Shown piece after piece: positions 7,294 through 13,956 of a stretch of DNA of 35,741 bases. Numbering within the stretch: position 1 is the stretch's first letter; each line of letters begins with the position of its first letter. The stretch comes from Limnohabitans sp. Rim8 (GTDB taxonomy: Bacteria > Pseudomonadota > Gammaproteobacteria > Burkholderiales > Burkholderiaceae_C), in contig CAMDXR010000001.1 of assembly GCA_945877725.1 (NCBI GenBank), positions 1 through 35,741 on the forward strand. The letters are read 5' to 3'. The position numbers and the translations under genes were made by a program. A model generated the notes under the pieces. That model did not search any database. It saw only the letters and a list, made by a program, of their open reading frames with translations, and was not told the DNA's origin.

Positions 7294-8153
7294 GTGACGA
7301 TGGACAGCATGGCATCACCCTCATTGCCTTTGTTGGCAGTGTGTTTTCGCCTTATTACGCTTGGGCTGGTAAGCGCGGCAGGGCCAACCCTGAAAACCAT
7401 TGCGCACTCAATGTGGCCATTTACAGCAAGGGCAAGGGACGCTGGGCCATGACCGAACGCGGCCAACGCCATTGCGCCCGCAGTGCCACTCAATTCACGA
7501 TTGGACCCAGTCAATTGTCCTGGGATGGCGATTGCCTGAGCATCGACATCAACGAGGTGTGTGTGCCCTTGCCGCAGTCTATTAAAGGGCGCATCAAGCT
7601 TTGGCCGCAGCAGTTGTTTGGTTATTCAACGCCCTTGGATACCCATGGCAAACACCGTTGGGGACCGTTGGCTCCGTCCGCTCGCATCGAGGTCGATCTG
7701 GCCTCTCCCGGGCTGAAATGGGAGGGACACGCCTACCTTGACTCCAATGAAGGCGATGAACCGGTGTCGCAGGGCTTTCATACCTGGGACTGGTCGCGTG
7801 CCCGCATGCGCGATGGCAGCACGGTGGTGTTTTATGACATGCAGGCTCCGGGCACCGCAGACCGAGTCTTGTCATTGCGGTTTACTCCCCGAGGCGAGGT
7901 GCAGAGCGTGGCCCCGCCGCCCGCCCAAAGCCTGCCCAAAACGGCTTGGCGCATACAGCGCCGCATGCGCAGCACTCAGGCTGTGAAGGTGCACGAACAA
8001 CTGGAGGACACGCCGTTTTATCAGCGTGCCTTATTGCAATTTGAATACGCGGGCGAGCGTTTGCTTGCCTTTCATGAAACCCTGTCGGTGCCGCGTTTGG
8101 TGTCACCGGTGGTTCAAGCCATGCTGCCTTGGCGCATGCCGAGGCGGGCTTGA
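7290..8153 (+). CDS. crtC: Hydroxyneurosporene synthase (carotenoid 1,2-hydratase)
   Basis: CrtC adds water across the C-1,2 double bond of neurosporene/lycopene-type carotenoids. Signatures include LIAFVGSVFSPYYAW, PENHCALNVAIY, the FxTWDWSRA region and a C-terminal FYQRALLQFEYAG...HETLSVPRL. The ATG at 7290 overlaps the crtD stop (ATGA) and gives 287 residues, similar to Rhodobacter CrtC. However the same frame continues upstream inside crtD with a CrtC-like segment, PRFDQNVPDGGYLWWYVDA, but without ATG, GTG or TTG until about 6945. Either a rare start codon is used or the N-terminus has been trimmed relative to homologues. Confidence 0.92.
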   Translation: MSDDGQHGITLIAFVGSVFSPYYAWAGKRGRANPENHCALNVAIYSKGKGRWAMTERGQRHCARSATQFTIGPSQLSWDGDCLSIDINEVCVPLPQSIKGRIKLWPQQLFGYSTPLDTHGKHRWGPLAPSARIEVDLASPGLKWEGHAYLDSNEGDEPVSQGFHTWDWSRARMRDGSTVVFYDMQAPGTADRVLSLRFTPRGEVQSVAPPPAQSLPKTAWRIQRRMRSTQAVKVHEQLEDTPFYQRALLQFEYAGERLLAFHETLSVPRLVSPVVQAMLPWRMPRRA

Positions 8154-8251
8154 GATGAATTTCCCTGAACTCAGGGTTCCCCCATTCCTGGCCATGGTGG
8201 CCAAGAATAGCCCTCGTGCGGGCCGTGCACGTCTTCTGCAAGGAGAAAACT
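8154..8251 (+). promoter_or_regulatory. pucBA leader with two small inverted repeats
   Basis: The 98-base gap between crtC and pucB contains CCCTGA-AC-TCAGGG (8163-8176) and TGGCCA-TGG-TGGCCA (8189-8203), each able to form a short hairpin. No TGT-N12-ACA PpsR box and no convincing sigma-70 promoter is seen. It could hold mRNA-stabilising structures or an unrecognised puc promoter. Confidence 0.35.
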
Positions 8252-8404
8252 ATGTCTAACTCAGACAAAGTCTGGCCAACGGGACTGACCGAGGCCGAAT
8301 CGGAAGAGATTCACCGTAATCTCATCCAGGGCACGCAGATATTCGGCATGATTGCCGCATTTGCCCATCTGCTGGCCTATATCTATTCACCCTGGCTCAA
8401 GTAA
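8252..8404 (+). CDS. pucB: LH2 peripheral antenna beta subunit
   Basis: A 50-residue beta polypeptide of the peripheral antenna. The N-terminus WPTGLTEAESEEIHRNLIQGTQIFG and helix with AFAHLLAYIYSPWLK are typical of LH2 beta; His39 is the expected B850-type pigment ligand and His21 the upstream conserved histidine. AGGAGA at 8241-8246 lies 6 bases before the ATG at 8252. An in-frame start at 8216 exists but would add a non-family leader. Paired with pucA 11 bases downstream. Confidence 0.95.
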   Translation: MSNSDKVWPTGLTEAESEEIHRNLIQGTQIFGMIAAFAHLLAYIYSPWLK

Positions 8405-8415
8405 GGAGGCACAAC

Positions 8416-8610
8416 ATGATCTATTCGAAAATGTGGTGCGTGGTGAAACCATCGGTTGGTATTCCAGTGTTCATTGCTGCTGTGGCCATTGCGTCCTTCA
8501 GCGTGCACCTGGCCCTGACCTTGAACACCTCTTGGGTGAAAAACTTCCTCAACGGTGGTGCCAAAGTCGTTGCAGTCGCAGCGCCGGCGGATGCCGCGGT
8601 GAAGAAGTAA
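8416..8610 (+). CDS. pucA: LH2 peripheral antenna alpha subunit with Phe44/Leu45
   Basis: A 64-residue alpha polypeptide: MIYSKMWCVVKPSVGIPVF then one helix with ligand His31 and the motif HLALTLNTSW, followed by an Ala-rich tail. It aligns without gaps to the Rhodoblastus (Rhodopseudomonas) acidophila alpha subunit through His31 and Trp40. At positions 44 and 45, where B800-850 complexes have Tyr and Trp that hydrogen-bond the pigment acetyl groups, this protein has Phe44 and Leu45, the combination known from B800-820 (LH3) complexes. A blue-shifted antenna is therefore predicted. AAGGAG upstream is a good ribosome site. Confidence 0.95.
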   Translation: MIYSKMWCVVKPSVGIPVFIAAVAIASFSVHLALTLNTSWVKNFLNGGAKVVAVAAPADAAVKK

Positions 8611-8629
8611 CGGGTGCAACCCGACGAAC

Positions 8630-8653
8630 GACCAGACGCGCAAGCGTCTGGTC
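8630..8653 (+). promoter_or_regulatory. Strong GCAA-tetraloop hairpin between pucA and pucC
   Basis: GACCAGACGC (8630-8639) pairs perfectly with GCGTCTGGTC (8644-8653) around the GNRA tetraloop GCAA. It is followed by CTTCTCT rather than a clean T-run, so it may be a partial terminator or 3'-end stabiliser for pucBA mRNA, lowering pucC expression relative to the antenna genes. It ends 8 bases before the preferred pucC ATG. Confidence 0.7.
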
Positions 8654-8661
8654 CTTCTCTC

Positions 8662-10041
8662 ATGAATAAATCACGCTCCAATTGGGCGACGTCCCTGGCC
8701 AGCCTTGGGCCCCGCTTTTTGCCTTTTGCCGATGTGGCCAGCGAAGACTTACCGCTGTCACGTCTGCTGCGCTTGTCGCTGTTTCAAATTTCTGTCGGCA
8801 TGGCCATGGTCATGCTGATCGGCACTCTCAACCGCGTGATGATTGTGGAACTGCAGGTTCCCGCCACGCTGGTGTCCTTGATGGTGGCGTTGCCTTTGCT
8901 GGTGGCCCCATTTCGGGCACTGATCGGTTTTCGCTCTGACAACCACCGCTCGCAATTGGGCTGGCGGCGTGTGCCCTATATCTGGATGGGCAGCCTGATG
9001 CAGTTTGGTGGTTTTTCTATCATGCCGTTTGCACTCTTGGTGCTGGCAGGGGCCGGGCAGTCTAGCCAAGCCCCGGCTTGGGTCGGTTTGGTCGGGGCGG
9101 CTGGTGCGTTTATTTTGGTGGGCATCGGCATGCACACCGTGCAAACCGCCGGACTGGCCCTGGCCACCGATCTGGCCCCGGTTGAAAGCCAGCCCAAAGT
9201 GGTCGGACTCATGTATGTCATGCAGTTGCTCGGCATGATTGGCAGCGCATTGATGTTGGGGCATTTATTGCACGATTACAGTCCCGGCCAGCTTATCCGT
9301 GTGGTGCAAGCAGTGGCCGTCATGACCTTGGTGCTGAATGTGGTGGCCCTGTGGAAGCAAGAGCCGCGTAGCCGTTTGCGTAAACCCGGCACCCCCGTCG
9401 AACAAAACTTTCAACAAGCTTGGCAAACCTTTTGCCAAGGCCCCAACACTGTGCGCCGCTTGCTGGCCGTAGGGCTGGGCACCATGGCCTTCACCATGGA
9501 AGACGTGTTGCTTGAACCCTATGGCGGCGAAATTCTGAACCTCAGTGTTTCCAGCACCACGCTGCTCACGGCCACCTTGGCATTGGGCGGGCTGATGGGT
9601 TTTGCCTGGGCCTCCCGCGTGCTGAGCCGGGGGGGCGATGCCTACCGCATGTCGGGTTGGGGCGCTTGGGTCGGTGTGCCCGCCTTTATGGCCGTGATCG
9701 CATCGGGCCCTCTGGCCTCACCCGCCTTATTTACCTTAGGCATATTTCTAATTGGTCTGGGCGGCGGCTTGTTTGCCCACGGCACCCTGACAGCCACCAT
9801 GCAGTTGGCCACCCCCGAGCAAACCGGTTTGGCCATGGGCGCCTGGGGTTCGGTGCAAGCCACGGCTGCCGGGGTGGGCATTGCATTGGGCGGCATGATT
9901 CGGGACGGTGTTGCTCTTGGAAGCAGCTCTGTGATGGGCTATTCGACCGTTTATGCCCTGGAAATTGTCTTGCTAGGCCTGACCCTATGGGCCATGGGAC
10001 CTTTAATGCGCCCTGTACGCCGAGCAGCTATCTCTGCATAA
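8662..10041 (+). CDS. pucC: PucC-type LH2 assembly protein (BCD-family membrane transporter)
   Basis: A polytopic membrane protein (about 12 helices) of the bacteriochlorophyll-delivery (BCD) branch of the major facilitator superfamily. It contains LIGTLNRVMIVELQVPATLV, FRALIGFRSDNHRSQLGWRRVPYIW and MEDVLLEPYGGEILNLSV, all PucC/LhaA hallmarks. Position directly after pucBA argues for the LH2-specific PucC; a paralogue in the superoperon is the better LhaA. The ATG at 8662 gives the usual N-terminus, but it has no clear ribosome site because the hairpin at 8630-8653 sits just upstream; a GTG at 8614 is an alternative. Likely helps insert pigments or antenna polypeptides. Confidence 0.93.
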   Translation: MNKSRSNWATSLASLGPRFLPFADVASEDLPLSRLLRLSLFQISVGMAMVMLIGTLNRVMIVELQVPATLVSLMVALPLLVAPFRALIGFRSDNHRSQLGWRRVPYIWMGSLMQFGGFSIMPFALLVLAGAGQSSQAPAWVGLVGAAGAFILVGIGMHTVQTAGLALATDLAPVESQPKVVGLMYVMQLLGMIGSALMLGHLLHDYSPGQLIRVVQAVAVMTLVLNVVALWKQEPRSRLRKPGTPVEQNFQQAWQTFCQGPNTVRRLLAVGLGTMAFTMEDVLLEPYGGEILNLSVSSTTLLTATLALGGLMGFAWASRVLSRGGDAYRMSGWGAWVGVPAFMAVIASGPLASPALFTLGIFLIGLGGGLFAHGTLTATMQLATPEQTGLAMGAWGSVQATAAGVGIALGGMIRDGVALGSSSVMGYSTVYALEIVLLGLTLWAMGPLMRPVRRAAISA

Positions 10042-10088
10042 TCAGGGCCATTCTTTTTTAAAACTCCACCACAAACGAAGGAAAAACC

Positions 10089-10184
10089 ATGGAAATCAAG
10101 CACATCCTCATCATCATGTTCGTGGTCTTTGGCCTGTTCATGTTGGCCAACTGGTTCAATCGTCCAAAAGGTCCCCGCAAATGA
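10089..10184 (+). CDS. 31-residue single-helix membrane peptide ending the puc operon
   Basis: A short ORF 47 bases after pucC, with AAGGA about 5 bases upstream of its ATG. The peptide is MEIKH, a hydrophobic helix of about 18 residues (ILIIMFVVFGLFMLANWF), then a basic tail NRPKGPRK. Positive charges at the C-terminus suggest the tail faces the cytoplasm. The stop is followed closely by a strong terminator, so it is the last gene of the transcript. I do not recognise it. Location suggests an LH2-associated small subunit or assembly peptide, like the extra small polypeptides of some antenna complexes, but that is inference. Confidence 0.65.
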   Translation: MEIKHILIIMFVVFGLFMLANWFNRPKGPRK

Positions 10185-10202
10185 TTGCCGTTTGGGCGCA
10201 AA

Positions 10203-10230
10203 GAAAAAGCCGCTGAAAAGCGGCTTTTTC
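10203..10230. terminator. Bidirectional intrinsic terminator
   Basis: GAAAAAGCCGCT and AGCGGCTTTTTC form a perfect stem around the loop GAAA, with an A-run on one side and a T-run on the other. It serves the puc transcript from the left and the RRM gene from the right, and marks the point where the two converging arms of the cluster meet. Confidence 0.9.
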
Positions 10231-10248
10231 ATGGGCAACTGAAACAGA

Positions 10249-10542
10249 TCAGTTGCGGTTGTCGCGGTAACCGCTGCCGTAGCCTGTTGTAGGCTCTTTG
10301 GGTTTGGACAGGTTCACCACGATGGAGCGACCGCTGACGGACATGCCATTCAGACCGGTGATGGCGGCTTGGGCTTCTTCGGCGCTGGACATTTCGACAA
10401 AAGCGAAACCTTTGGAACGACCGCTGTCACGGTCCATCATGACTTTGGCCGACAAAACGCCGCCAAACTCAGAGAAGTTTTGACGCAAGCTGGCGTCGTC
10501 AATGGTGTAAGGCAAGTTGCCCACGTAAATTTTGCTGCTCAT
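10249..10542 (-). CDS. Small RRM-domain RNA-binding protein
   Basis: A 97-residue protein made of a single RNA recognition motif plus a short Gly/Tyr/Arg-rich tail (TTGYGSGYRDNRN). RNP2 is IYVGNL (residues 5-10) and RNP1 is KGFAFVEM (44-51). The start MSSKIYVGNL is preferred to an in-frame start 17 codons upstream because it gives the family N-terminus. Such proteins occur in many betaproteobacteria and cyanobacteria and are often cold-induced, binding RNA single strands. It is transcribed toward the shared terminator and lies between the puc operon and the BLUF gene; whether it acts on photosynthesis mRNAs is unknown. Confidence 0.92.
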   Translation of the reverse strand: MSSKIYVGNLPYTIDDASLRQNFSEFGGVLSAKVMMDRDSGRSKGFAFVEMSSAEEAQAAITGLNGMSVSGRSIVVNLSKPKEPTTGYGSGYRDNRN

Positions 10543-10822
10543 GGTTGAGCCTTTCAGAGAGGTGGCATGAGGATTTATAAATAAACCCGGCATGCAAGAA
10601 AAAGCGGTTTCTTGGAAGAGACCGCAGGGGAAAGTGCCCTGCTTTGCGGCAGGGCACGATTGTTGGGGTTAAGGGACTGGTTGGGGTGCCAGGTGTGGCC
10701 CGTTTCAGGGCACAGCGCAAGCGCGAGGGGGATGAAAACGCATCAGACCCGAAGGGGGATGTGGCAAGTTCAGACCTTGGAGTGTAGTCCCTGCGAGCGC
10801 TTGTGTTTTGTTGACTCAGGTT
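10543..10822 (-). promoter_or_regulatory. Intergenic region before the RRM gene, with hairpin at 10634-10657
   Basis: This 280-base gap holds no convincing gene. On the minus strand an AT-rich segment (about 10570-10580, TTTATTTATAAAT) could be part of the RRM promoter. A perfect 9-bp stem (GTGCCCTGC, 10634-10642, with GCAGGGCAC, 10649-10657) followed on the minus strand by TTTCCCC is a candidate terminator for the long transcript ending in the BLUF gene. No PpsR or FNR box is seen. Confidence 0.5.
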
Positions 10823-11275
10823 TCAGTCCGCCGGAACGGTGATGGGATGTCCCGCTGCCAGTAAGTACATGACCTGTTGCATCACCTGTGTGCCCTGGGC
10901 TGCATAGGGGTCGAAATCAGGGTGGTGCATTTTCACCATGGGGTCGTCCGCAGACAGTTGGACCAAGGCCATGGACCATTTGTCAAAGCGCCTTTCTAGG
11001 ATTTCTTCGTACTGCAGCAACTCGACATCTTTGTGGCGACTGTCGGCTGCAATGCGCAGATAGAGGCGGTTGATTGCGCTGCGTTCACCTTCCAGAATTT
11101 GAATGAAAAAACCTTGCCCCTGACACAGCACGCCCGTGATGCCCTGAGTTTGGTTGTGGGCCTGGGCTTTTTCCAGAATGGCGCGGGTCACGGTGGTGGT
11201 TTGCGGGCCAGTTGTACGGCTGACATAGAGCAAACGTACTTGGACGTTATGGCGGGCTGGGGGCATGCGGGTCAT
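10823..11275 (-). CDS. Single-domain BLUF blue-light photoreceptor
   Basis: A 150-residue flavin-binding BLUF protein with no recognisable output domain, the length of short BLUF proteins such as PixD and BlrB. The photoactive residues are all present: Tyr17 (RLLYVSR), Asn41, Gln59 (FFIQILEG), Trp100 and Met102 (DKWSM). Each is exactly four less than the corresponding AppA residue (Tyr21, Asn45, Gln63, Trp104, Met106). It is the last gene of the bch-puh-crt superoperon and its ATG overlaps the crtB stop (ATGA), so it should be made with the pigment enzymes. A role in blue-light control of photosynthesis genes is a reasonable inference; the partner is unknown. Confidence 0.93.
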   Translation of the reverse strand: MTRMPPARHNVQVRLLYVSRTTGPQTTTVTRAILEKAQAHNQTQGITGVLCQGQGFFIQILEGERSAINRLYLRIAADSRHKDVELLQYEEILERRFDKWSMALVQLSADDPMVKMHHPDFDPYAAQGTQVMQQVMYLLAAGHPITVPAD

Positions 11276-12402
11276 GGCGCTTGCCGCAGGGCATTGCGGT
11301 CCAGACGTTCGTTTTCACGGCGTTCAAATAAATTGAGCATCCAGGCCACCCGCTGGGGCATGGCCCGATTGGGGAAGTAGGCGGGCATGCCGTTTTGCCG
11401 TGTGGCGTCCATACAACCTTGCACCAAGTTCACAATCGCCGCCAGGGGGGCGGGGTGGTTGTCGGTCACGCGGATCCAGTGCACTTGGGTCCAGGCACTG
11501 GCCAGCAGCATGAGCTTGCGGGTGGTGCTGACCACGGTGCGTTTGTTCACCGAGTCCAGACCTTCACGGCGCAGTTGGTGACCAATCTCGGCATAAATCA
11601 TGCTGGCAGCGCAAATGGCGGCGCGGCAATCGGGCGGCAGCGCGGCAATGCCCGCGTGGGCTTGTTTGTAAAGGCGGTCGGCTTCGTCCAGCAAGCGGGT
11701 CACCACATGGGCAATGGCTGGGTTGAATTCGGGCTTTTGCAGCCAAGCTTCAGGTTGGATACCGGCTGCTCGCAGCCAAGCACGCGGCAGATAGAGGCGG
11801 CCGATGCTGGCGTCGTGTCCCACATCGCGGGCAATGTTGGTCAGCTGCATGGCGACGCCCAGTTCGCAGGCGCGGGCCAAGGTTTCCATGTTTTGTGCGC
11901 CCATGATCCAACTCATCATGGCCCCCACGCTGCCAGCCACACGCGCACCGTAGGCATGCAGGTCTTCAATGGTTTCGTAGTGGCGGTCTGCGGCGTCCCA
12001 AGCAAAGCCTTCAATCAGGGCGTCCAACAAATGGCGCGGCAGGGTGTAGCGCTGCACGACCAAGCTCAGGGCGTGGTCTTCTACATGGTCATGCGGAGCC
12101 CCGGCATAAATAGCGTCCAGCCGTGCCTGCAATATCCCCAGCGGCAGGTCACCCTGTTGGGCTTCGTCAACCAAGTCGTCGGCCACCCGACAAAACGCAT
12201 ACAAGGCTATGGCGGCGGCGCGCACGCGGGGTGGCAACAAGCGGCTGGCGGCAAAAAAAGTTTTGGAACCCCCTTGCATCATCGATACGCAGGCTTGAAG
12301 GTCTTGCGAGTCGAAATTGAGTTCTTCGTGGACTACCGGCATCGACGTTAAATCGGGCATGGCTTCTGTTGGAGCTGAAAGGGTGCGATCAAGCTGTGAC
12401 AT
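11272..12402 (-). CDS. crtB: Phytoene synthase
   Basis: CrtB condenses two geranylgeranyl diphosphates into phytoene, the first committed carotenoid step. The 376-residue protein has the squalene/phytoene synthase features: KTFFAASRLLPPRVRAAAIALYAFCR, the aspartate-rich DDLVDEA and the second motif LTNIARDVGHDASIGRLYLPR. An N-terminal stretch of about 35 residues precedes the core. It overlaps crtI by 14 bases and the BLUF gene by 4, consistent with coupled translation in one transcript. Confidence 0.96.
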   Translation of the reverse strand: MSQLDRTLSAPTEAMPDLTSMPVVHEELNFDSQDLQACVSMMQGGSKTFFAASRLLPPRVRAAAIALYAFCRVADDLVDEAQQGDLPLGILQARLDAIYAGAPHDHVEDHALSLVVQRYTLPRHLLDALIEGFAWDAADRHYETIEDLHAYGARVAGSVGAMMSWIMGAQNMETLARACELGVAMQLTNIARDVGHDASIGRLYLPRAWLRAAGIQPEAWLQKPEFNPAIAHVVTRLLDEADRLYKQAHAGIAALPPDCRAAICAASMIYAEIGHQLRREGLDSVNKRTVVSTTRKLMLLASAWTQVHWIRVTDNHPAPLAAIVNLVQGCMDATRQNGMPAYFPNRAMPQRVAWMLNLFERRENERLDRNALRQAP

Positions 12403-13948
12403 GGGGGACCACCGTTTCCAGAGCTTTGGCTGACATCAAGACACCCGGCACGCCCGCCCCCGGATGGGTGCCTGCACCCACCATGAACAAGCCCGGCACG
12501 TCTTCGCTGCGGTTGTGTGGGCGAAACCAAGCGCTTTGCAGCAACAAGGGCTCGAGGCCGAAACCGGCGCCTTTGTAGGCCCACAGGCGGTCATGAAAAT
12601 CTTGCGGCGTAGAGACCTTGGAGCTGACGATGCTGTCGCGCAGTCCGGGCAGCACGCTGGCTTCGAGTCTCTCGGCAATGGCAGCGCGGTAGGTTTCGGC
12701 ATAACTGGCCCAGTCGGTGCCGCTGTCCAGGTGCGGCACGGGCGAAAGCGCATAAAACGTGTCGCAGCCCTCGGGTGCCAACGACGGGTCGGTGGCGGTG
12801 GGGCGGTGCAGGTACAGGCTGAAATCGTCGGCCAGTTTATGGCGTTTGAAGATGTCGGTCAGCAAGCCCTTATAGCGGGGGCCTAGCACCATCATGTGGT
12901 GCGGCACGTCTTGGTATTGGCGCGATGTGCCGAAGTACCAAACGAACAGGCCCATCGAGTAGCGGCCCCGGTCGATTTTGGAGTCCGTCCAGTGGCGGCG
13001 ATGTTGAGCCGCCACCAGGTGTTTGTAAGTCCAGGCGGTGTCGGCGTTGCTGACCACAATGTCGGCAGCAATGAATTCGCCGGTGTCGAGTTCGACCCCG
13101 CAGGCGCGTCCGTTTTCAATCCGAATCTGGTGCACCGGGGCGTTGCAGCGCAACTGCACGCCACGCTCTTTGAGCAAACCCACCATGCCTTGCACGATGC
13201 TGCCCGTACCACCCATGGCCGAATGCACACCCCAGGTTCTTTCAAGGGAGTTGATCAGAGCGTAAGCGGCCGTGACCGAGAAGGGGTTGCCGCCAATCAA
13301 GAGCGGATGAAAGCTCATGACGGTGCGCAGCTTGTCGTTGCTGAAGTGCTTGGCTACCAGGGTGTAGATGCTGCGCCATGCACCCATTTTCATGAAGGAC
13401 GGTATCGCTTTGATCAGATCGCCTAGGGTGTCAAAAGCGATGGAGCCCAGCCCTTCAAAACCCAAAGTTTTGCAACGCTCAGCCTCTTGCACGAAGTTCT
13501 GGTAGCCCTGCACGTCAGCCGGGCAAAAGCGGGCCACTTCGGCCAGCATATGGGTTTCGTCGCCGCTGTAGTCAAACCAAGTGCCATCGTCAAACCGGAT
13601 GCGATAAAACGGGGCCATGGGCACCAGGGTCACATCGTCGGCAAAACGCCTGCCGCAAAGGGTCCAGAGTTCTTCGAGCAAAAAGGGGGCGGTGATGATG
13701 GTCGGGCCAGCATCAAAAGTGAAACCGTCTTGTTTGTGCACATAGGCCCGGCCACCTGGGGCATCCAGCTTCTCGAGCACCTTGACCTGATAGCCCTTGA
13801 CGCTCAAGCGGATGGCGGCCGCCAAGCCGCCAAAGCCGCTGCCAATGATGACAGCCATGGGGCGACTCGAGTCGCCTTGCTTGGCTGCCAGTGGGGGGCG
13901 TGAGAGCAGGCCGGAATTGCCAAAACCATCGGAGTTGTATGCATTCAT
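12389..13948 (-). CDS. crtI: Phytoene desaturase
   Basis: A 519-residue FAD-dependent desaturase that converts phytoene to neurosporene or lycopene. It shows the N-terminal dinucleotide motif IIGSGFGGLAAAIRLSVKGYQ with EKLDAPGGRAY, and the C-terminal signature GAGTHPGAGVPGVLMSAKALE. The frame stays open far upstream into puhE, but the Met at 13948 (MNAYNSDGFG) is the sensible start: AAAGG lies just before it and it begins 8 bases after puhE ends. The number of desaturation steps cannot be read from sequence; with crtA, crtC and crtD present neurosporene is the expected main product. Confidence 0.96.
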   Translation of the reverse strand: MNAYNSDGFGNSGLLSRPPLAAKQGDSSRPMAVIIGSGFGGLAAAIRLSVKGYQVKVLEKLDAPGGRAYVHKQDGFTFDAGPTIITAPFLLEELWTLCGRRFADDVTLVPMAPFYRIRFDDGTWFDYSGDETHMLAEVARFCPADVQGYQNFVQEAERCKTLGFEGLGSIAFDTLGDLIKAIPSFMKMGAWRSIYTLVAKHFSNDKLRTVMSFHPLLIGGNPFSVTAAYALINSLERTWGVHSAMGGTGSIVQGMVGLLKERGVQLRCNAPVHQIRIENGRACGVELDTGEFIAADIVVSNADTAWTYKHLVAAQHRRHWTDSKIDRGRYSMGLFVWYFGTSRQYQDVPHHMMVLGPRYKGLLTDIFKRHKLADDFSLYLHRPTATDPSLAPEGCDTFYALSPVPHLDSGTDWASYAETYRAAIAERLEASVLPGLRDSIVSSKVSTPQDFHDRLWAYKGAGFGLEPLLLQSAWFRPHNRSEDVPGLFMVGAGTHPGAGVPGVLMSAKALETVVPHVTA

Positions 13949-13956
13949 GGTGGCCT

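Noticed and set aside
11395..12351. 318-codon open frame on the plus strand opposite crtB
   Set aside because: It is an antisense shadow of crtB, Gln/His/Gly-rich with no recognisable domain. Similar shadows oppose bchH, bchB and bchN.
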